From: Gymnorhina tibicen
Lineage: Eukaryota > Chordata > Aves > Passeriformes > Artamidae
DNA: 64,000 nt
Assembly: GCA_013399875.1 (NCBI GenBank)
Contig: VXAZ01003882.1
Location: 186,001 to 250,000 of the forward strand
Reading direction: 5' to 3'
Under the pieces are notes generated by a model. It did no database searches. It was not told where the DNA came from and was given only the letters and a program-made list of their open reading frames with translations. Positions 26,381-40,584 of this stretch are shown here, piece by piece (the first letter of the stretch is position 1; each line of letters opens with the position of its first letter). The position numbers and the translations under genes were made by a program.

Positions 26381-29300
26381 TGCTGCCATCTGCTTCAATT
26401 AATAACTAGGGTAAGACAGAGATGATTGTTGAACTCTAGACTTCTTTTGTGTGTGTGTTATATAGATTTATTGACTGTATTTTGATAACAAAATTGATTT
26501 CTGAAGCTGTACCAGAAAGGTATGTTTATGGGTTGTGGAGATAGCATTGATTATAATTTTTAGTTAGTTTGTTTGGGTCTTTTAAATACATTAACTTTTA
26601 AGTCTTACCCTTTCCTTCATACTTTTCAGATGGCCTCATTTGTTTGTAGGTTCAAAAGGTTTCTCTCTTCTCTGGGAATCAGCAAATTAAACACAAATCA
26701 GTACGTTTTTTTTGCTTTTCTAAAGCTGTTGGTTACCTTGTATTTGTAGTCTCTCTGCGTTAGTTTGTTAGAATGAACCAGAAAATAATTGAATCACTTC
26801 TCCGTTATAAAAGCAGTACTAGCTGTACGTACGCAGGAGTAGATGCACTGCAAGGGATGGTATTTCAAACTAATAATCTGGCATAGAACACAGCACCATC
26901 CATTTAAAGTGTAGTTCTGCAGGCCTCTATGTATTTGCTAATGAAAAGGGGTGGGTTTATAACATTAACAGAGTGAATTTAGAAAATCAAAACATGTTCC
27001 ATGGTAAAAGTGACCTGGAAAGAAATATTTTCACACAGTTTTATGTTGCCACTGTTTTTCATTCATTACACATACACACATCCCCAACTGAGATGCTTTT
27101 TTGTCTTGTTTGTTGGTTTCAGAAGCTTCCTGGCTTTCACTAAGAATTATTTAGTGTCCCAGATCTGCCAATTATGAGCTTCTCAAGCTATGGGCACAGG
27201 AGCAGAGGGACAAACCTCCAGGCAGAAACATGGTGCAAGTAGCACTGAAGCAGCTGCGGACAAAAGGGCAGGCTGTGCATTTGATAACATAAGAATTGAG
27301 TGCACTGGAATTGCAACACAGGCATATGAAAGGTGACAAATTTAGCCCAGGGTAAACTTGCCTCTGGGAGAGAGCTCAGTCCCTAGTTAGTGTCAGGTGT
27401 TCACAGCTTTTAAATCGGGGTGGCTTGACTTGGCACAGATCAACCCTTTTGTGAATCTCTATCCTTGATCTTGGCAACCCCCACGCATTTGAGTTTCTCT
27501 GGTCATGTTATCTGATTGCACTTGGGGTAGGGGGAACCCAAAACTTGGTAGAATGTTGAAGGTAGGTATGGTGCATTTCTCCTGTATTTCCAAGCCTGTG
27601 ATGATCCAGATGAAACCATGGATGCTGGATATCTGAGGATCACAGCCACTCTTAAAAGTTTACGTGAACTCAGTAGCCAGAATGCAACACGTCTTGCACA
27701 AGCTGTGTGTCAGGAAGCATAGCGTGTCTCAAGCATGTTGACTGAGCATGAGCAGAGCTGCTATCAGTAGAGCAGCCCAGGCTTTCCAGATGCCTTCCAC
27801 TTTGCTGTGTGGAAGTGTAATCTCTCTTGTTTCTACGTAGAACAAATCTAACAGAAACACAGTTGAAGAGATTGCTCAGCCTAATTTTTCTTCTTACAAG
27901 TTCTGCCCCAGAATGTTGGCATGTTGCTGACAAGTAGCAACTTCAGACAGTATAAATAAAAATCACTGTCCTTAACAATGGAGATTTTTGTGCAATGTTG
28001 AAGTCTTTGGACTGATTACTCAGCCTGCTGGAAGCAGAAGCATGGCAAAGACTACAAATTGAGTGAAGAGGAAAAATTACTGTGTTAGTCCTCAAAACTG
28101 GATTACCTTGACATTTGTCACTTCTGTAGTGTTTTTACTTTGTATTAAATCCTCTTTCTGATTTGATTGTTGGGAAGTAACAATTTTGTATCCACCCCTC
28201 CCCAGGAATGACAGCCGATTATGAGAGCTGAGGCTTGGCCCTGTGTGGTTGTGTCTTACATCACATCTGCATTTAGTGACCTCCTATTTTTGCAGCTGTT
28301 GCTGCACTGGCTCTGTGCAGGGCTCCTTGAAGCCTGTAGTCTATAGGATTTGACCCCCTTGGAAGGAGCATTTTTAAGTACCAGGGTTTCCAGACAGCTA
28401 TGATTCCTTCATCATTTGTTTGTAGTGACATGATTGTTACAACCAGGGTCAGAGCACATATTGTGAACCCTGAGGAGCTAGAGAAGCTTGTGTTTTTTCT
28501 AGCTAATTTACTAGGCTTCAGAAACTTCATAGAACTGATTGATTTGTACCACGAGTGAGTCAATGGTGTACTTTGAAAACTGTTACGTATTTTCATGTGG
28601 CTGCGGGAAAGTGAAACTGCTCCCTCTCCCCCACACACTTTTGCATATTTGAAAGCAAAATTCTTCAGACTTTTTATTAGCAACCACAACAGATGCTTAG
28701 CTTCTGAATCTGCTGTGAGGCATCAGATTGAGAGGAGCTGAGGTTACAGGCTCCGTGCTGATGATATTGTTGGATGAAGCACTGTGGTCTTTATCATGCT
28801 AAGAGTGGGCATAGGTATATTAAAACCCTGGTATTTGGCATCTCTTCTTGAAAGGGTTTTATGTACTTGCTTCCGTCACCTGCATTTTTAGATTAGGGCC
28901 TTAACTACATGTCTGTGTATGTTAACAGGTTCTAGGGTGGGAGTGGCCTCATTGAAAATGTACTTTATGATCATGATGATGCAGTTGTTTGAGGCAAAAA
29001 GCCAGATTTTGTTTTTTCTGTTAAACATGTTGAGTGGGTAGTGAGCACTCTTGCTTTTTTAGCTTGGGCAAAGCAGTGTCTCCTGGAGCTTCTTTACTCA
29101 GCCTGGAGTAGATGTCAATACAGTGTCCCATTGTTTCCCTCTCCCTTGACCACTACTTCAGGAGATATCTATACTTGAGGACAGAAGATCTCTTAAGTTC
29201 CCATCTAATTTATGAGCAAGGGGGAGGTTTTTCAGATTTGGTGTAAACTCTGCAATGCAACTGAATTTGAAAAGTCGTTCTGTCACAGACACAATGACGT

Positions 29301-30096
29301 GGATGCTTTCTTCTCCTTGTCTTCATTTCTTGGTGCACTTGTGTGAGAAATGCTAGGATTTAAGAAAGGGAGAGAGAAGACATCTGTATCTAGTCTGCTA
29401 GAAAATGAAAAATGGTAATGTAGACAAATTGAGTGATCACAGGACCCTGACACAGAAGAAATGGAAGATAAAGCTGGGGGGGTGTTTCAGTGTTGCAGTT
29501 GTGGTGGGAGGTTTTGAGTTTTGATTGCTGTGCTTTACTGATATCATTAATGCTCTCATCTGAATAATGAAGTCACATATCCAGTAATACAAGTGTTTGT
29601 GTGTGGTCAGAGTTCAAATCTTCAATGTATCTGATAGCCTGTTGGGTAAAATTTTGTGCAAACCTGCTAACAAGACAGTGATCATTTATTTATGGTGTGT
29701 TTGGGAACTTAGCCATGTAATTGAAAAACTTTACAGTGATTTCTTTAAAACTTCTAAGTTTAGTTGTGCAAAACCCCTGTGTTGATTTAAGTATCAAAGC
29801 TCAACAAAAGGAAAACATTTAGAACTTCAAGCAACGAAAGATCTTGAGAAGAGATGATAAACAAGAAGTGGGTAGAAAAGTCGTGATGACACACATTAAT
29901 CAGCTGTTTAGGCAGCACAGTTGAATGACATTTTTCTTTCTGACTTCTGTGAGAATACCAGCAAAATTGACTGAATCCAGGTGGGTTTACTGAAGTGGTT
30001 GATGGCTGATGTATAACTCCAGTGGCAGTTAATCAAGTAGCACTTGGTGAGGTCTCCAACAAAGGCTCGGCCCCCGCTGCGTCTCTCTGGTGCGGT

Positions 30097-30167
30097 GGTG
30101 CCAGCACAGTCCCGCTATAGGGCAGCTCTCCGGCATGGAGGTGGCAGCACAGTCCTGGTGCAGGGCA
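30097..30167. repeat. Imperfect 28-bp direct repeat, period 43, in a CpG-richer patch
   Basis: GGTGCCAGCACAGTCC... ending AGGGCA at 30097-30124 recurs at 30140-30167 with five mismatches in 28 positions. The surrounding 130 bp (about 30066-30185) are visibly richer in GC and CpG than their neighbours. I see no exon structure; the frames here are open by composition. Confidence 0.65.
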
Positions 30168-30456
30168 ATGCGGTCCCTCACCCTCTTCCCCAGAGCCAGG
30201 CAAAAACCGCATGCTTCCACTTTCTGCTGCCAATGTCTTCCTGCCAAAACCACACCTTCAGCAATGATGATGTGCGTGGTATGGAATTAAACAGTGCTAG
30301 AAACTTTATGCCCCTTTTCTCTGTATGCAGGACACTGACTAAGTGATACTTCACTTAGGAGACCTTGCGCTACCTGAACTAAGTATTAAAACCTCATCTG
30401 AAGTAGTGGGTGACAAGAAAAGGCAACACTAGCAACTGGAAATACAGTTACTAATG

Positions 30457-30490
30457 TTTGGTTTTGGTTTTACAGTTAAAACAAACCAAA
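30457..30490. repeat. Imperfect inverted repeat
   Basis: TTTGGTTTTGGTTTTA is followed after CAGT by TAAAACAAACCAAA, the reverse complement apart from a two-base length difference. It could form a hairpin, but its low complexity weakens the case. Confidence 0.55.
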
Positions 30491-32510
30491 CCCCATTCAT
30501 CAGCATAAAGAGTCAAAGAAACCACAACCTTTCACAAAAAGAATGGGAAAAAAATGGCAGTAGCTTCTTTGAGGTGGTTCAACATGATTGTAGCATGGGT
30601 TTTGTCTCACAGTGGCTTTGAAGCTCTGATGATAATGTGTTGGCGTTAAAGTCTCTTTGTTGTAGAGTACTAGAGGCTTTTGGGGCTTTGTTTTACTTAG
30701 GTACTGCCTAGGTTAAGAAGATTTAAAAAAAAAGACATAAATGTGTCTGTAAACACTGTGTCAAGAGTCATAAAGGTAGAGCAGTGACAAGATAACAGCA
30801 TGAAAAAATTTGTCTGTGATATGTTGAATTTCAGCTGAAGGCTTCCTAGTGCATCTCCAGGGGTAGGTGAGCAAGCTGGTTTTCAGCCATGCTATTGTAT
30901 AGGTAGAGATAATAGTCATGGGGGTCCCATGCTTAGAAGGCATTCTGTCTTCTTAAAGCTCTGTCTGTGTTAATTTTTCTGTCTGTTTTGATCATCAGCT
31001 GGGCTGTGTTGATGGCGAGAGCAGAATAGTTCTTGGGAAGATGGAAGCCTAGAAAAGGCACGCCTTAAACTGCATTTGTGCTGCAGTCAGGATGCATACT
31101 GACTTGTCTTATTCAAGGGAGCTTTCCTTAAAACTGGGGTGACTTACAACAGTGCGGAGTTGGGTCTAGCCTGAAGGACCTGCCTGTGGGATGGGGAAGG
31201 TGTCAGGCAGTTGGCTCACCTGGAGCACCGTGTTCCTGTGCCCCTGATGCTGCTGGTAGCTGGGCCATATCGCTGCTAAGCTGACCTTGGTTTGTTACAG
31301 TCACACACTGAGCTGCAGAAGAGGCTGCCTTCGGTTGTGCCGGACCCTTCTGGGGGTTCTGTGCTGGTGGCACTTGCGACTTAGGCTGTGGGGGGAGCGG
31401 TCTCACCACAGTGCAAACTGTTGCGGAACCGGGTGGCTGCTCACCTTCCCTTCTTGTTTGAGGCCCTTACACCAGCCTTTTCGCTGTTAGAAATTGCTTT
31501 AAAAACAAAACATTGATGTCTCAATTACAGTTTTTGAATCTGTGTTCTGCCTACCCAGGATGATTTTTAGGGTGAGTAGCAAGAGTGATCACTTGAGGTT
31601 GGAGCACAGCCTGCGGGAAGCACGGTCTGTCAGCTCCTGAGGTTGGGGACTGTGCCACCAGCTCCCAGGGGCTGCCCACCCTGGCCAGTGCTGCTGCTCC
31701 TCATGCTGCTTTGTGAGCTCCCTGGGCCTTGTGTACCCCAGCAAAGAACTTTGGAGAGCAGATTGGCTTGGTCAGCAGAAGAGCTTAAGCTGTTCCAGAG
31801 CGGACTCGGGAAAGGCTTGTCTGAGAGGAAGAAAAGGCTTGGCTGCCTGGAGAATGAGGAGAGAGTTGCCTATAAACCTACCATCTAAAAAGAGCAAAGG
31901 CCATTCTCAGGTTTACTTTCCTTTTTGGCAGACTGTGCTATACCTCCATAGAGAAAATTAAGATAGTCCACAAATTGAAGAGCTTGTGAAATATTACTCT
32001 AGATAAATGATAAAGCCCAGGAGGATCTAGTTCACTTTACACTTCTGTAGATTGCTTTGACAAGCAGAGTGAGTTGTAAGTTCACAATTTAGGAGTAGTA
32101 AAGTAGTGAAGTAACCTTTTAAAAGTTCTATTCCTCTCCCTAAGACTCTTGTGTTCTGAAATGAGCAAAGGTTACATAGCATCAAGCATGTGGATCGGTG
32201 CTTATAAAACCAAAATTCACACACAAAACTGTTCTGAGAAAAAGTTTGACTGAGAAGACGTTTGCATCCGAATCTTATGAAGGCTTTCTGGGGAAGCAAG
32301 CTGATTTTTTTCCAAATTTTCAGAGGCATAGGTAGGTTAAAAACCCCTGAAAATCTTTTGTATATCAAGGAGTAACTTGATACTGAGTGTTGGGTACCAA
32401 ATTGCAACAGTTGTTCTACTTAACTCCTAAGTTTGAAGAGCAGAATAATTTATTGGTTTTTGCATTCAGTAGATTGTCATTTCCTTTTTTTGAGCATGGT
32501 TTCTGACTAT

Positions 32511-32569
32511 TGTTGTTGTTATTTTTTGGTTATGGGGGTTTTTTTTTGGGTTTTTTTTTCCATTTGGCT
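32511..32569 (+). repeat. T/G-rich low-complexity tract
   Basis: TGTTGTTGTT followed by GGGGG, nine T, GGG and nine T on the + strand. It is the same type as the tract at 911-963. Confidence 0.75.
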
Positions 32570-33133
32570 GTTAGAAGTTGATGTTGTTCTCAGATAAATG
32601 GGCATGTTTTGTTATTACATGCATTTTGCCAAGTTAATATATTGTATAAGAAGCTGCACAAGTAACACATAGGCAATATTAGTGTGATACTCTCAAAAAT
32701 CTTCGCAAAACCAGAAATTATGAAAATGGCTTTTTAATTGAATAGGAGCATATCCATTTTTAATAATTAACAGCATTCTATAATTGACATCATAAGACTT
32801 TTAAAAATCAGCACAAAGAATAATAGCCCTCCATCAATGGTTTCTTAGTGGTTTTTGCCCAGCGCATGCAGCTTGTACTTCTTAGGCAGACAAGACGATG
32901 TGCATTTTGGTACTGGGGGAGACTGCCAAGTATTTTTTTGCAGCATGTTGGAGGCAAAATAGCTTCTCTGGAATGTGGCAATTCCTGAATTTCTGTCTAA
33001 GGGGAAGCCGGGCGCAATCAGCTGTGTCACTGCCTAAAGCTGGCCTGGTTGCTGGGTTTCCTGCCTGTTAGATACAGAGTGGGAGAAGGGGGAGGGACTT
33101 GTCTGGTGCAGAATTTCCTAAGAAAGAAATGTA

Positions 33134-33175
33134 TCCAGCATCACGCACCTGCATTCCAGCATCACGCACCTGCAT
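33134..33175. repeat. 21-bp exact tandem duplication
   Basis: Two identical 21-bp units, TCCAGCATCACGCACC then TGCAT, stand back to back at 33134-33154 and 33155-33175. Being a multiple of three, the repeat keeps an open frame around it, but no gene is recognised. Confidence 0.92.
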
Positions 33176-36100
33176 GACAAGGAAGTGGGAATACTGTTCA
33201 CACCTCAATTATTTAGCTGCCCTGGCTGTAAGAGTAAAGTGCATGACAGAAGCTATTGTGAGTTTTCCCCAGGAGATGGTAGCTACTCGTCAGCTGAGTT
33301 GGTCGGCCCTGGGTAAGCTATCAGAGGATGCCCCAGCCATCTTCAGCTCCCACCACTTAAATAATAAAGTTTGGGAGCTATGGGAAAACTCCATACTGGA
33401 AGGGGCCTCCCTTTCACTGCCCATTTCATGCAGGGATAGCAGTGGGCAAAGGGAGATCCCTTTCAGCCCTGCTTTCTTGGGCAGGGACAGGGGAGTAGTA
33501 TGCTCCCTTTTTGCCATTTCTGGAAGGTGGTTTAAACTCTGAAAGAAAAGATTTCTTTAGCAGAGGAGAAATGTGGTACACTAGAAATAAAATAGCTGTG
33601 AAAGAGATAATTTATAAAATGTAAAACAGTATAACAAAATATCAGAGTTTGGGGGCTGTGAGTATAGTGGTGGCTGTTAAGGATTTTAAATGTCCAAGTA
33701 GCTGGTTTCAGCACTCAAGCACCATCCCTCCCTTGAAAGATTGATGGTCTTAAGATATCAAAGTATATAAAGATTAAGTCTTGCAGTGTAGCTCAGGTGA
33801 TCAGGGATGAAGTGGCTGTCACAGTCGTGTTAGTTCCAGCGGGTACTTCGTATTTTACAGATGATAGAGATGGAAAAGGGGTACTGTGGGGAAGCAAGAG
33901 TAAGAAAAGGAAATGAAGAGTGCACCTGAGGACAGCAATGAGGCTCCTGCAGTAGTGTAAAGGAGCAGATCTTGCATCCCCTCTGGACCTAGTGGGGAAA
34001 GAGGGTTTTGTCTTGCACCCACAGCAGTGGTTTCTTTGGGAAAGAACTGCCTTGGCTTGGGGATTTTTATGATTCTCCGCCCACTGATTTGTGTTTGTGT
34101 TTCAATTTGTGTATACCATGGAGAGTACACAAAAGACTTAATTCTGCAGATTTATTAAGCTGATATCTTTCTCTGGCCTTTAGCTCTTGGGGCTGTCCAA
34201 AGTCAATGTTTGTGAAACTGTGGTTTACGGCAGTGGCTATTGAGGAAAACTGTTCTACTGTGCTTATTTATTTTATTTGAATATTAAGTGTAGCTAAGTG
34301 TATTGCACTTCGATAATTGAATCTTTATTTAATTGTTGGTAGCTAAAAGCAAATAAGAATGGCTGTAGAAGTGTTTCTTATAAAATGCTGTCATTGTGGA
34401 TCAAATTGCATTTCCTCTGAACCTGGAGTTTTTGTTTTGTTGCCTGGTCTTTAAAGTTCTTCGTTGTGGTTGCTGTGACACACTTAGAAAGAGAGCAATC
34501 CCATCACCAAGGATCACTGCAAAATGTTTAATCTGGCATTTCTAAGTGATGAAATTAAAGAAGATAAGAATAAAAAGCACTGTTATAGCAAAATCTATTT
34601 CCAGCTACTTCTGCATAGAAACAGCGTCATAGGCAGCACACCAAAATGCTTCCAGTTTTAACTGCTGTGCGTAAACACAGAAAGAAGCTGTGTAGGAAGA
34701 GGGAAAGTGTATGGACATTCCTTATTATTAACACCATGGACAGGTAATGGGAGGGTTTTTTCTAAAGGGTGCCCGCACAATCTTTTTATGATGGAGAGAC
34801 GTAGTACAAGAGTGCAAAAAATTGTTGCGCTGAAAATGCTGGAGCCCCAGGTGTTTTGAATTACAAGTCAACAGAATGTTTTCAACCTGCTTTTTAAACA
34901 GTATTGGGGGTCTAGAACATTGTAAAAGGCGAGTACCTGGGGAATACTGCTGAGGCACATTGTAACCTGAATTGCAACAGTATAATGTGCATATGTGTAA
35001 TGGCTGTATACAGATAGGAGCAAAAGTAGGAAAAAAAAGTGAAATAAAGGTATATTAACACTAATGTGCTAGTCACCTATTTTTGTGTGATGTAGGTTGT
35101 CTGATATTTAGTGGCGCCCAAGGGGTGGCTTGGAGGAAAGTGAAAATTTGTACTAATTACATTAGAGAAGGAAAGCCCCCTTTGGGGTGTTACCCCTCAT
35201 TGATGAGTTACAAGTGAAGGTATGTGGTTGAGCCTGCTCCCCTCCTCTACCTTGGCTCGGATCAGCCCTGGCTCTGTCCAGTGCCATGGAGAGGACTTTG
35301 AATTGTTGAAATGCAGCCGCTGATTCCTATTTTTATGGCTTAAATAACACAGTAGGTGGGTCTTCTGGTATTTAGTGTTTTACAGCATTATGGTTTTTTG
35401 TTGTTGGGAATTGTGTGGTGGTGAGCAGGATGACAAGGAAGCTTTGCAGTCTGCGGGGATTGCGTCGGCTTTAGTGCTCTATGTTGGACGTCTCTCATAA
35501 TGCCATGAAACTCTGCTCCATGCCTGACTGGTTACTAGAGCAAGGGAGCCCCGTGCACACAGGCAGTAGGTGGCTGCCCCTCCACAAGCAGCTCTGTGGC
35601 TAATAGCATAAGATATAAAACTTTTGAATGTAAAGTCTGTCAATCAGGACAGTCCCAGTCTGCACCACTGGTCACCACATCCCAAGCTACTTCAGTGACA
35701 GGGCTTGGCATCTGGGGTGTCCATAGGTCCTGTTGCTGCCCTAGGTGGTGTCTGGCCAAATATGAGCACATCTCAGTTTCTTCTGAAATCCCACCTTTAC
35801 TAAAATAGCTGGATGGTTTGCTCATTGCAGACAGGGTTATAGCAAGAGTTCATGTTTCTTTGTGCTTCACAGGTGTTAAAGAAGCACAGTTTGATTAATG
35901 TGTCTTTTATAAACAGTTCCCAAGGCTAGACACTGCCTGTAGGTGGTAGTGGTAGTGTTGCTAGAGCTGTTGGAACAAATCTAGTTATGTCTGGAAATTT
36001 TGTCTTAATTTACTGATAAACCTCCAAGCTACATTATTTCTTCTCAAACATCAGACTTAGGACCCTTTTACTCCAAGCTTCTCTTTCAAGCTTTACCATT

Positions 36101-37992
36101 TCATTTTGCTTTTTTGTTTTAGGCAAATCTTTGTATGCCCATGCCTTAGTTGTTATTAATTCTAAAACGAGGATACTTTTTTCTTACCTGTCTTCTAGGC
36201 AGGATTTGTTCATTGCTGCCTCTGAAGCAGGAATTGCTCTGCAGATTTGAGCAGCTTTCCAGGAGATAAATAAGCATTTCTGTTAGTGGGTCCTCTGACT
36301 TGGACTGAAAGGGAAATGTGTGTGAAGCACTCTGTTGTGCCATCTTGTGGTGTCCCCTGTCTTATTCCCTACAGTAACGTGAAAAGTGCTTCTCTTCTCT
36401 AAACATGGCAGATTTATTGGCATCTCTTCTGATATCTCAGCACACATTAAAAAAAAAAAAGTCAGCTAAAAACTGTTCCACATACCAGCCTCTGCCATCC
36501 AGAAAATACAGAAATTGGTGACCCATAACAGAGCAGGCTTGAATTTTCAAAGCCGTGTGGTGGCAATAAGGACCAGTGGAAAGCTGTGATCTGCACAGCA
36601 TTGCTGTGGCAGGCAGGCTCGCTCTCTGTCCATGGCTCCAGTAAGGGGGCCTTGTTGAGGAGGCAGTGGTTGAGTTGAGGAATGATAACACAGAAACATG
36701 CAGCAGAGCAGCCCTTCATGGGGATGGCTGAGGTAGTTAGGCTGCAGGGCTTACCCCTGTCTTGGGCAGGAGAAATAGTACTGATGCAAGTAACAGCTCC
36801 CCTTACTGTGTTTTGGTATTTGGCTGGCCACACAGGCACCAGCGACTTGGGCGAGCCTGGGAATGTGTTCAACTTGGCTAAGGGTCAGCTCAGGGAGGGA
36901 GAAAGTCCATTTTTTGTGTGTGAACTGAAACGCACTAACCCCTTCCTAACAGATCTTCTCCAGCTGCAAAAGACTGCTTTAGTGTTGGTGTATACATAAG
37001 TGGACATTTGGGATAGGAGTGAATAAGGTCTGTCAATGGTTTTATCATAGATGACGCTTCAAAAGTAGTCGAGACTGAATGATCAGAGTCAAATTCAACT
37101 GAGAGGGCTGTGTGGGTGAAGGTGGTGGGTGCTGCAAGCCCTCAGATTGGGGCTGAGCTGGGCTTTTTCACTGGTGTCAGCACTGTGCAGAGAAACCCAC
37201 CATATGCCAAGTGATGCCACCATTTCAGATGATGCAGCGTACATGTTCCTGTTGTGCCTGAACTTACCAGCCCTCTAAAAAGCCCTCCAGGATGTCAGCT
37301 AGCCTCTTTGTGTAGGGATGCTCAGTGCTTTTAGCAGGAGCTACATCACTCAAACCCAGCTCTAATATCTCTAACATGATTCTGAAAGGGGCCTTTTATC
37401 TAATCGAACTCCAGTTGCTTCAGGATGAAGCATTTACAACATCAGGCATGCAACCCGGGAAATGAACGGTCAATCCTGTAGGGATTGAGGGAGGCTGGAT
37501 GCTCTAACATGTATTGATTCATCCGTGTTTTAACAAAACAAAAACTGTATTAGTGTTGCTGCTTTACCTCACATTATTGTGTGTACCTTAGATATTGAGT
37601 CAGCAGTAGCAATGGAAAGCTTATGAGAGAAATCATAAAGCAACTAATAAAGGTGGAAAATTAAAAATGGTGATGTTTTGGATAATAATAGTAATGAATA
37701 ATGATAAAAATGGGGATGGTATAAGTAAGGTATGTACAGAAAAGTGACTGTCTTCTGGGTTCAAGGCATTCTCAAGATGATGGCTGTCACAAGAATGTGA
37801 TAAGAAATAAGAAAACTTGTTATAAATGCTTCTTTCCTCAAGTAAATTATAATGGAAGAGACTGAGTCAGTTTTGAGGCTGACATAATGGCAGATGCCGG
37901 CGGCAAAAGAAACTGTGGTGGAAGGAAAGGTATGGAGAGTAGAGTGCATTTTAGGAAGTCAAATTGCAACAGTTGATCAAAAAAAGTACAAA

Positions 37993-38028
37993 GTTGGTTG
38001 TTGTTTTTGGTTTGGGTTTTTTTTTTTA
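37993..38028 (+). repeat. T/G-rich low-complexity tract
   Basis: TTGGTTGTTGTTTTTGG then TTTGGG followed by eleven T on the + strand. Confidence 0.7.
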
Positions 38029-40557
38029 AGTATCTATGTCAATCAGTTTCCAGCAAGAGAAAAATATTTGGTTAATCATCTTTTTTTTTGAGATCTCAGC
38101 AGAAGGAAGTTTCAAAACATCTGTGGTAGTGAGTGGTGGGAGCATCATGCAACTTCCCAGAGCCCATGAAGTGCTGAGGTAGTTTCATTTTGTTTCACAT
38201 CTAGTCACAAAGCCAAGTATGCTCATTGTGTTTTCCAGAACTCTTTATTCCCAGGCATTTTAAAAAGGGTAGTAGTGTTTTTCAGAAGATTTTCATTTCC
38301 TTATGAATTTGAAACTGCTTTAAGTATAGGTAAGGTAGCTTTAGTTGCTCTGGTTTGTCTGGCAAAATAGATGCAATTAGCACAGAGCTGTGTTTCTCTA
38401 CTGATCTTTCCAAGAGTGACTGCCAGGTAGGGTGGCTGGGTTAACCCAGTGCAGCCCTGTTAATTTAACCTGGATTTTACAATTCAAAATGGGTAATAAG
38501 GCTAGGATTTGACAATAAACGACAAAATGCATCTGTATGTTTGTTATATTGGTATGCTCACAGAGAATCTATGTTACTTACTGAAACATACTATGTATTC
38601 TGGTAAATAGAATATGACCTTGTAGGCCATGAATCTCTGGAGAAATAATTTGCAGGATATGTTTTTAGTGAATGTTTCTGAATTTTAACTTGTTTCATGT
38701 ATATTCTGAGCAGTGTGGGGAGCGTTACAGAATATGGGATGATAAAAACATTAAGGAATCATCAACTCGGGTATGTGTGTGTGAGTAGGAGTCATTTAAA
38801 ATTCAAATCATAATCCTATTTTATGCTTTAAAAAAGGCAGAGTAGGAAGACAGACCAAAGCTGCTGTTAACTAAATATAATTCTGTTTTATTGTCCTTTC
38901 CATGGAGCAACAGCTGGGTTGTGTACCCTGCATAAAATTTACCCGGTCTGCTTGCTGTCTTCACATCAGTCACTTGCAAACCTTTTGGCTTACAGGTGTG
39001 TTAAAGCATGAGTCAACTCCTGAGCCTCTTTCTTTACCCTGCATGTCTTTATCTTTTGATGGGATCTTTGAACTTTATTAATGATTGAGTACTACTGGTG
39101 ACCAAACAAAATGGTTATGGAGGAGTGGGGTTGTGATGCATTAAGCTGAACAAGTGAGATCATTTTGTTATCAGATGATAAGGTGGACTATACGCTATGC
39201 TCAGATGACATTCCTGATGGGTTGTGAGCCAGGGAGTTCTTTGTGCCAGGTTATCCCTGGAGTTAGGGTGTCTGCTGCTCTGAGTCTCTGGACTTCCAAG
39301 TGACTTTGCCCATGACCCTTCTGTGCTCAAGGTTCCCCAGTGCAAAATGAATATAACACTGGCAGAACCTTCTCAGTAAGATGCCTGAGGACTGCTTGAG
39401 AGTTAAGGGTGGCTGCTTCTGCTTTCTAGTTTCTTTGTATGAAGAAATTAAAAACCCCAGGAAATCTAGAATCTGCCTATTCATGAAAAACAGCACTCCT
39501 GGATGCTTCTGAAAGCCCTAGACATTGTGCAATCACACACATACTCGTTATTCTTGTCAGAGGAATGCACGGAGACCTGGGTCTTCCTGCACAAAAATAA
39601 CTTGTTTCTTAAAAGGGGACTTGAACTACCAGTGTGAAAATGCCTCCAGTGCCTCTGCCCTTGGCACCAGCATCGAATGTCTCAAGGGAAGGACTAGAGT
39701 GGTGCTTGTTTTTGAGCAGACTGCAATACATGTTCTCTTGCCCTTGCAAGTACTAACAACCATGCAGAATCCTATTGTCAGAGACATGGGTGAGCCGGTA
39801 TCTTAAGAGCCATTATTTGTTTATGCACTGCAGCCTTGTCGAGGAGAAGGAAGTCATTGAAAACAAACCATTCATGTTTCACAGCTCATCCAGCAAGTCT
39901 TGGGTTGAATTGGGGTACAGGCTACCCTGTTGTTAAACGTGAGCAAAAATGGTGATGTTAAAATGCAGATGTTGCAGTAAAATTTCAAAAATATTAGGAA
40001 AGAAAATCAGAAGGCAGTAAACTAAAGCTGATCCTTTCAAGGGTCACGATGTGAACTCGCAGATTTTAACAGCTTAAGTTGTGATAAATGCCAAGCCTCA
40101 TCTTACCCAGTTCTGCCATTGTAAAAAAAAATTAAAAAAAAAAAGATCTAGTCCTGCTGTAGTCAAGATGGGGCATTAATTTTGCAGTAATAATTGACCT
40201 TGTCTTCAGCTGATTTTATGTAAAAATCAAACTCTTACTTGTTTGTGAGAGTCTCAACTGTGAAAACTGTAGAAATTTGTGTTCCTGGATTAGAAGCTTC
40301 AGGCTTTTTTTTTTTTTTTGTGCCATCTTATTGCTCAAGAGTAGCTCTTTACCTGCTGAGTGGGGAGTATCATCTTACAGCAGGCCTCTCCTTTGTATGT
40401 AAATGTACCTTAAGGGAAGTGGGTTTTTCAGCTTTGTTGGTTTTAGAAAGATCGCTTTGGGACCATTGGTACATCTGCCAAAAGAATATACCCTGCCATG
40501 TGCTCTGTTGGAACATTCTTTTCTGACATAATTTTGTTAGGGCCTTCTGGTTACCTG

Positions 40558-40584
40558 ATTTACATTTACATTTACATTACATTT
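40558..40584. repeat. TTACAT hexanucleotide repeat
   Basis: Three to four tandem copies of a TTTACA unit with one shortened copy. Confidence 0.8.

Larger units (their letters stand above)
17869..30096. other. Long non-coding stretch, no gene seen
   Basis: About 12 kb without a recognised exon. It has small exact tandem duplications at 21081-21108 and 25415-25440, a homopolymer pair at 20039-20066, a pyrimidine tract at 25463-25498 and a C-rich tract at 26366-26380. The many 60-100-codon open frames overlap on both strands and show no family resemblance. Confidence 0.55.

Noticed and set aside
31643..31888. 81-codon frame with a signal-peptide-like start (leucine-rich core followed by CELPG)
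   Set aside because: The frame starts at TTG, not ATG, and the hydrophobic core comes from a GC-rich CTG/CTC run. There is no splice structure or known family, so chance is the simpler reading.
33099..33542. 147-codon open frame on +
   Set aside because: It begins at TTG, has no recognisable domain, and overlaps open frames on the other strand. One frame of this length is expected by chance in 64 kb.
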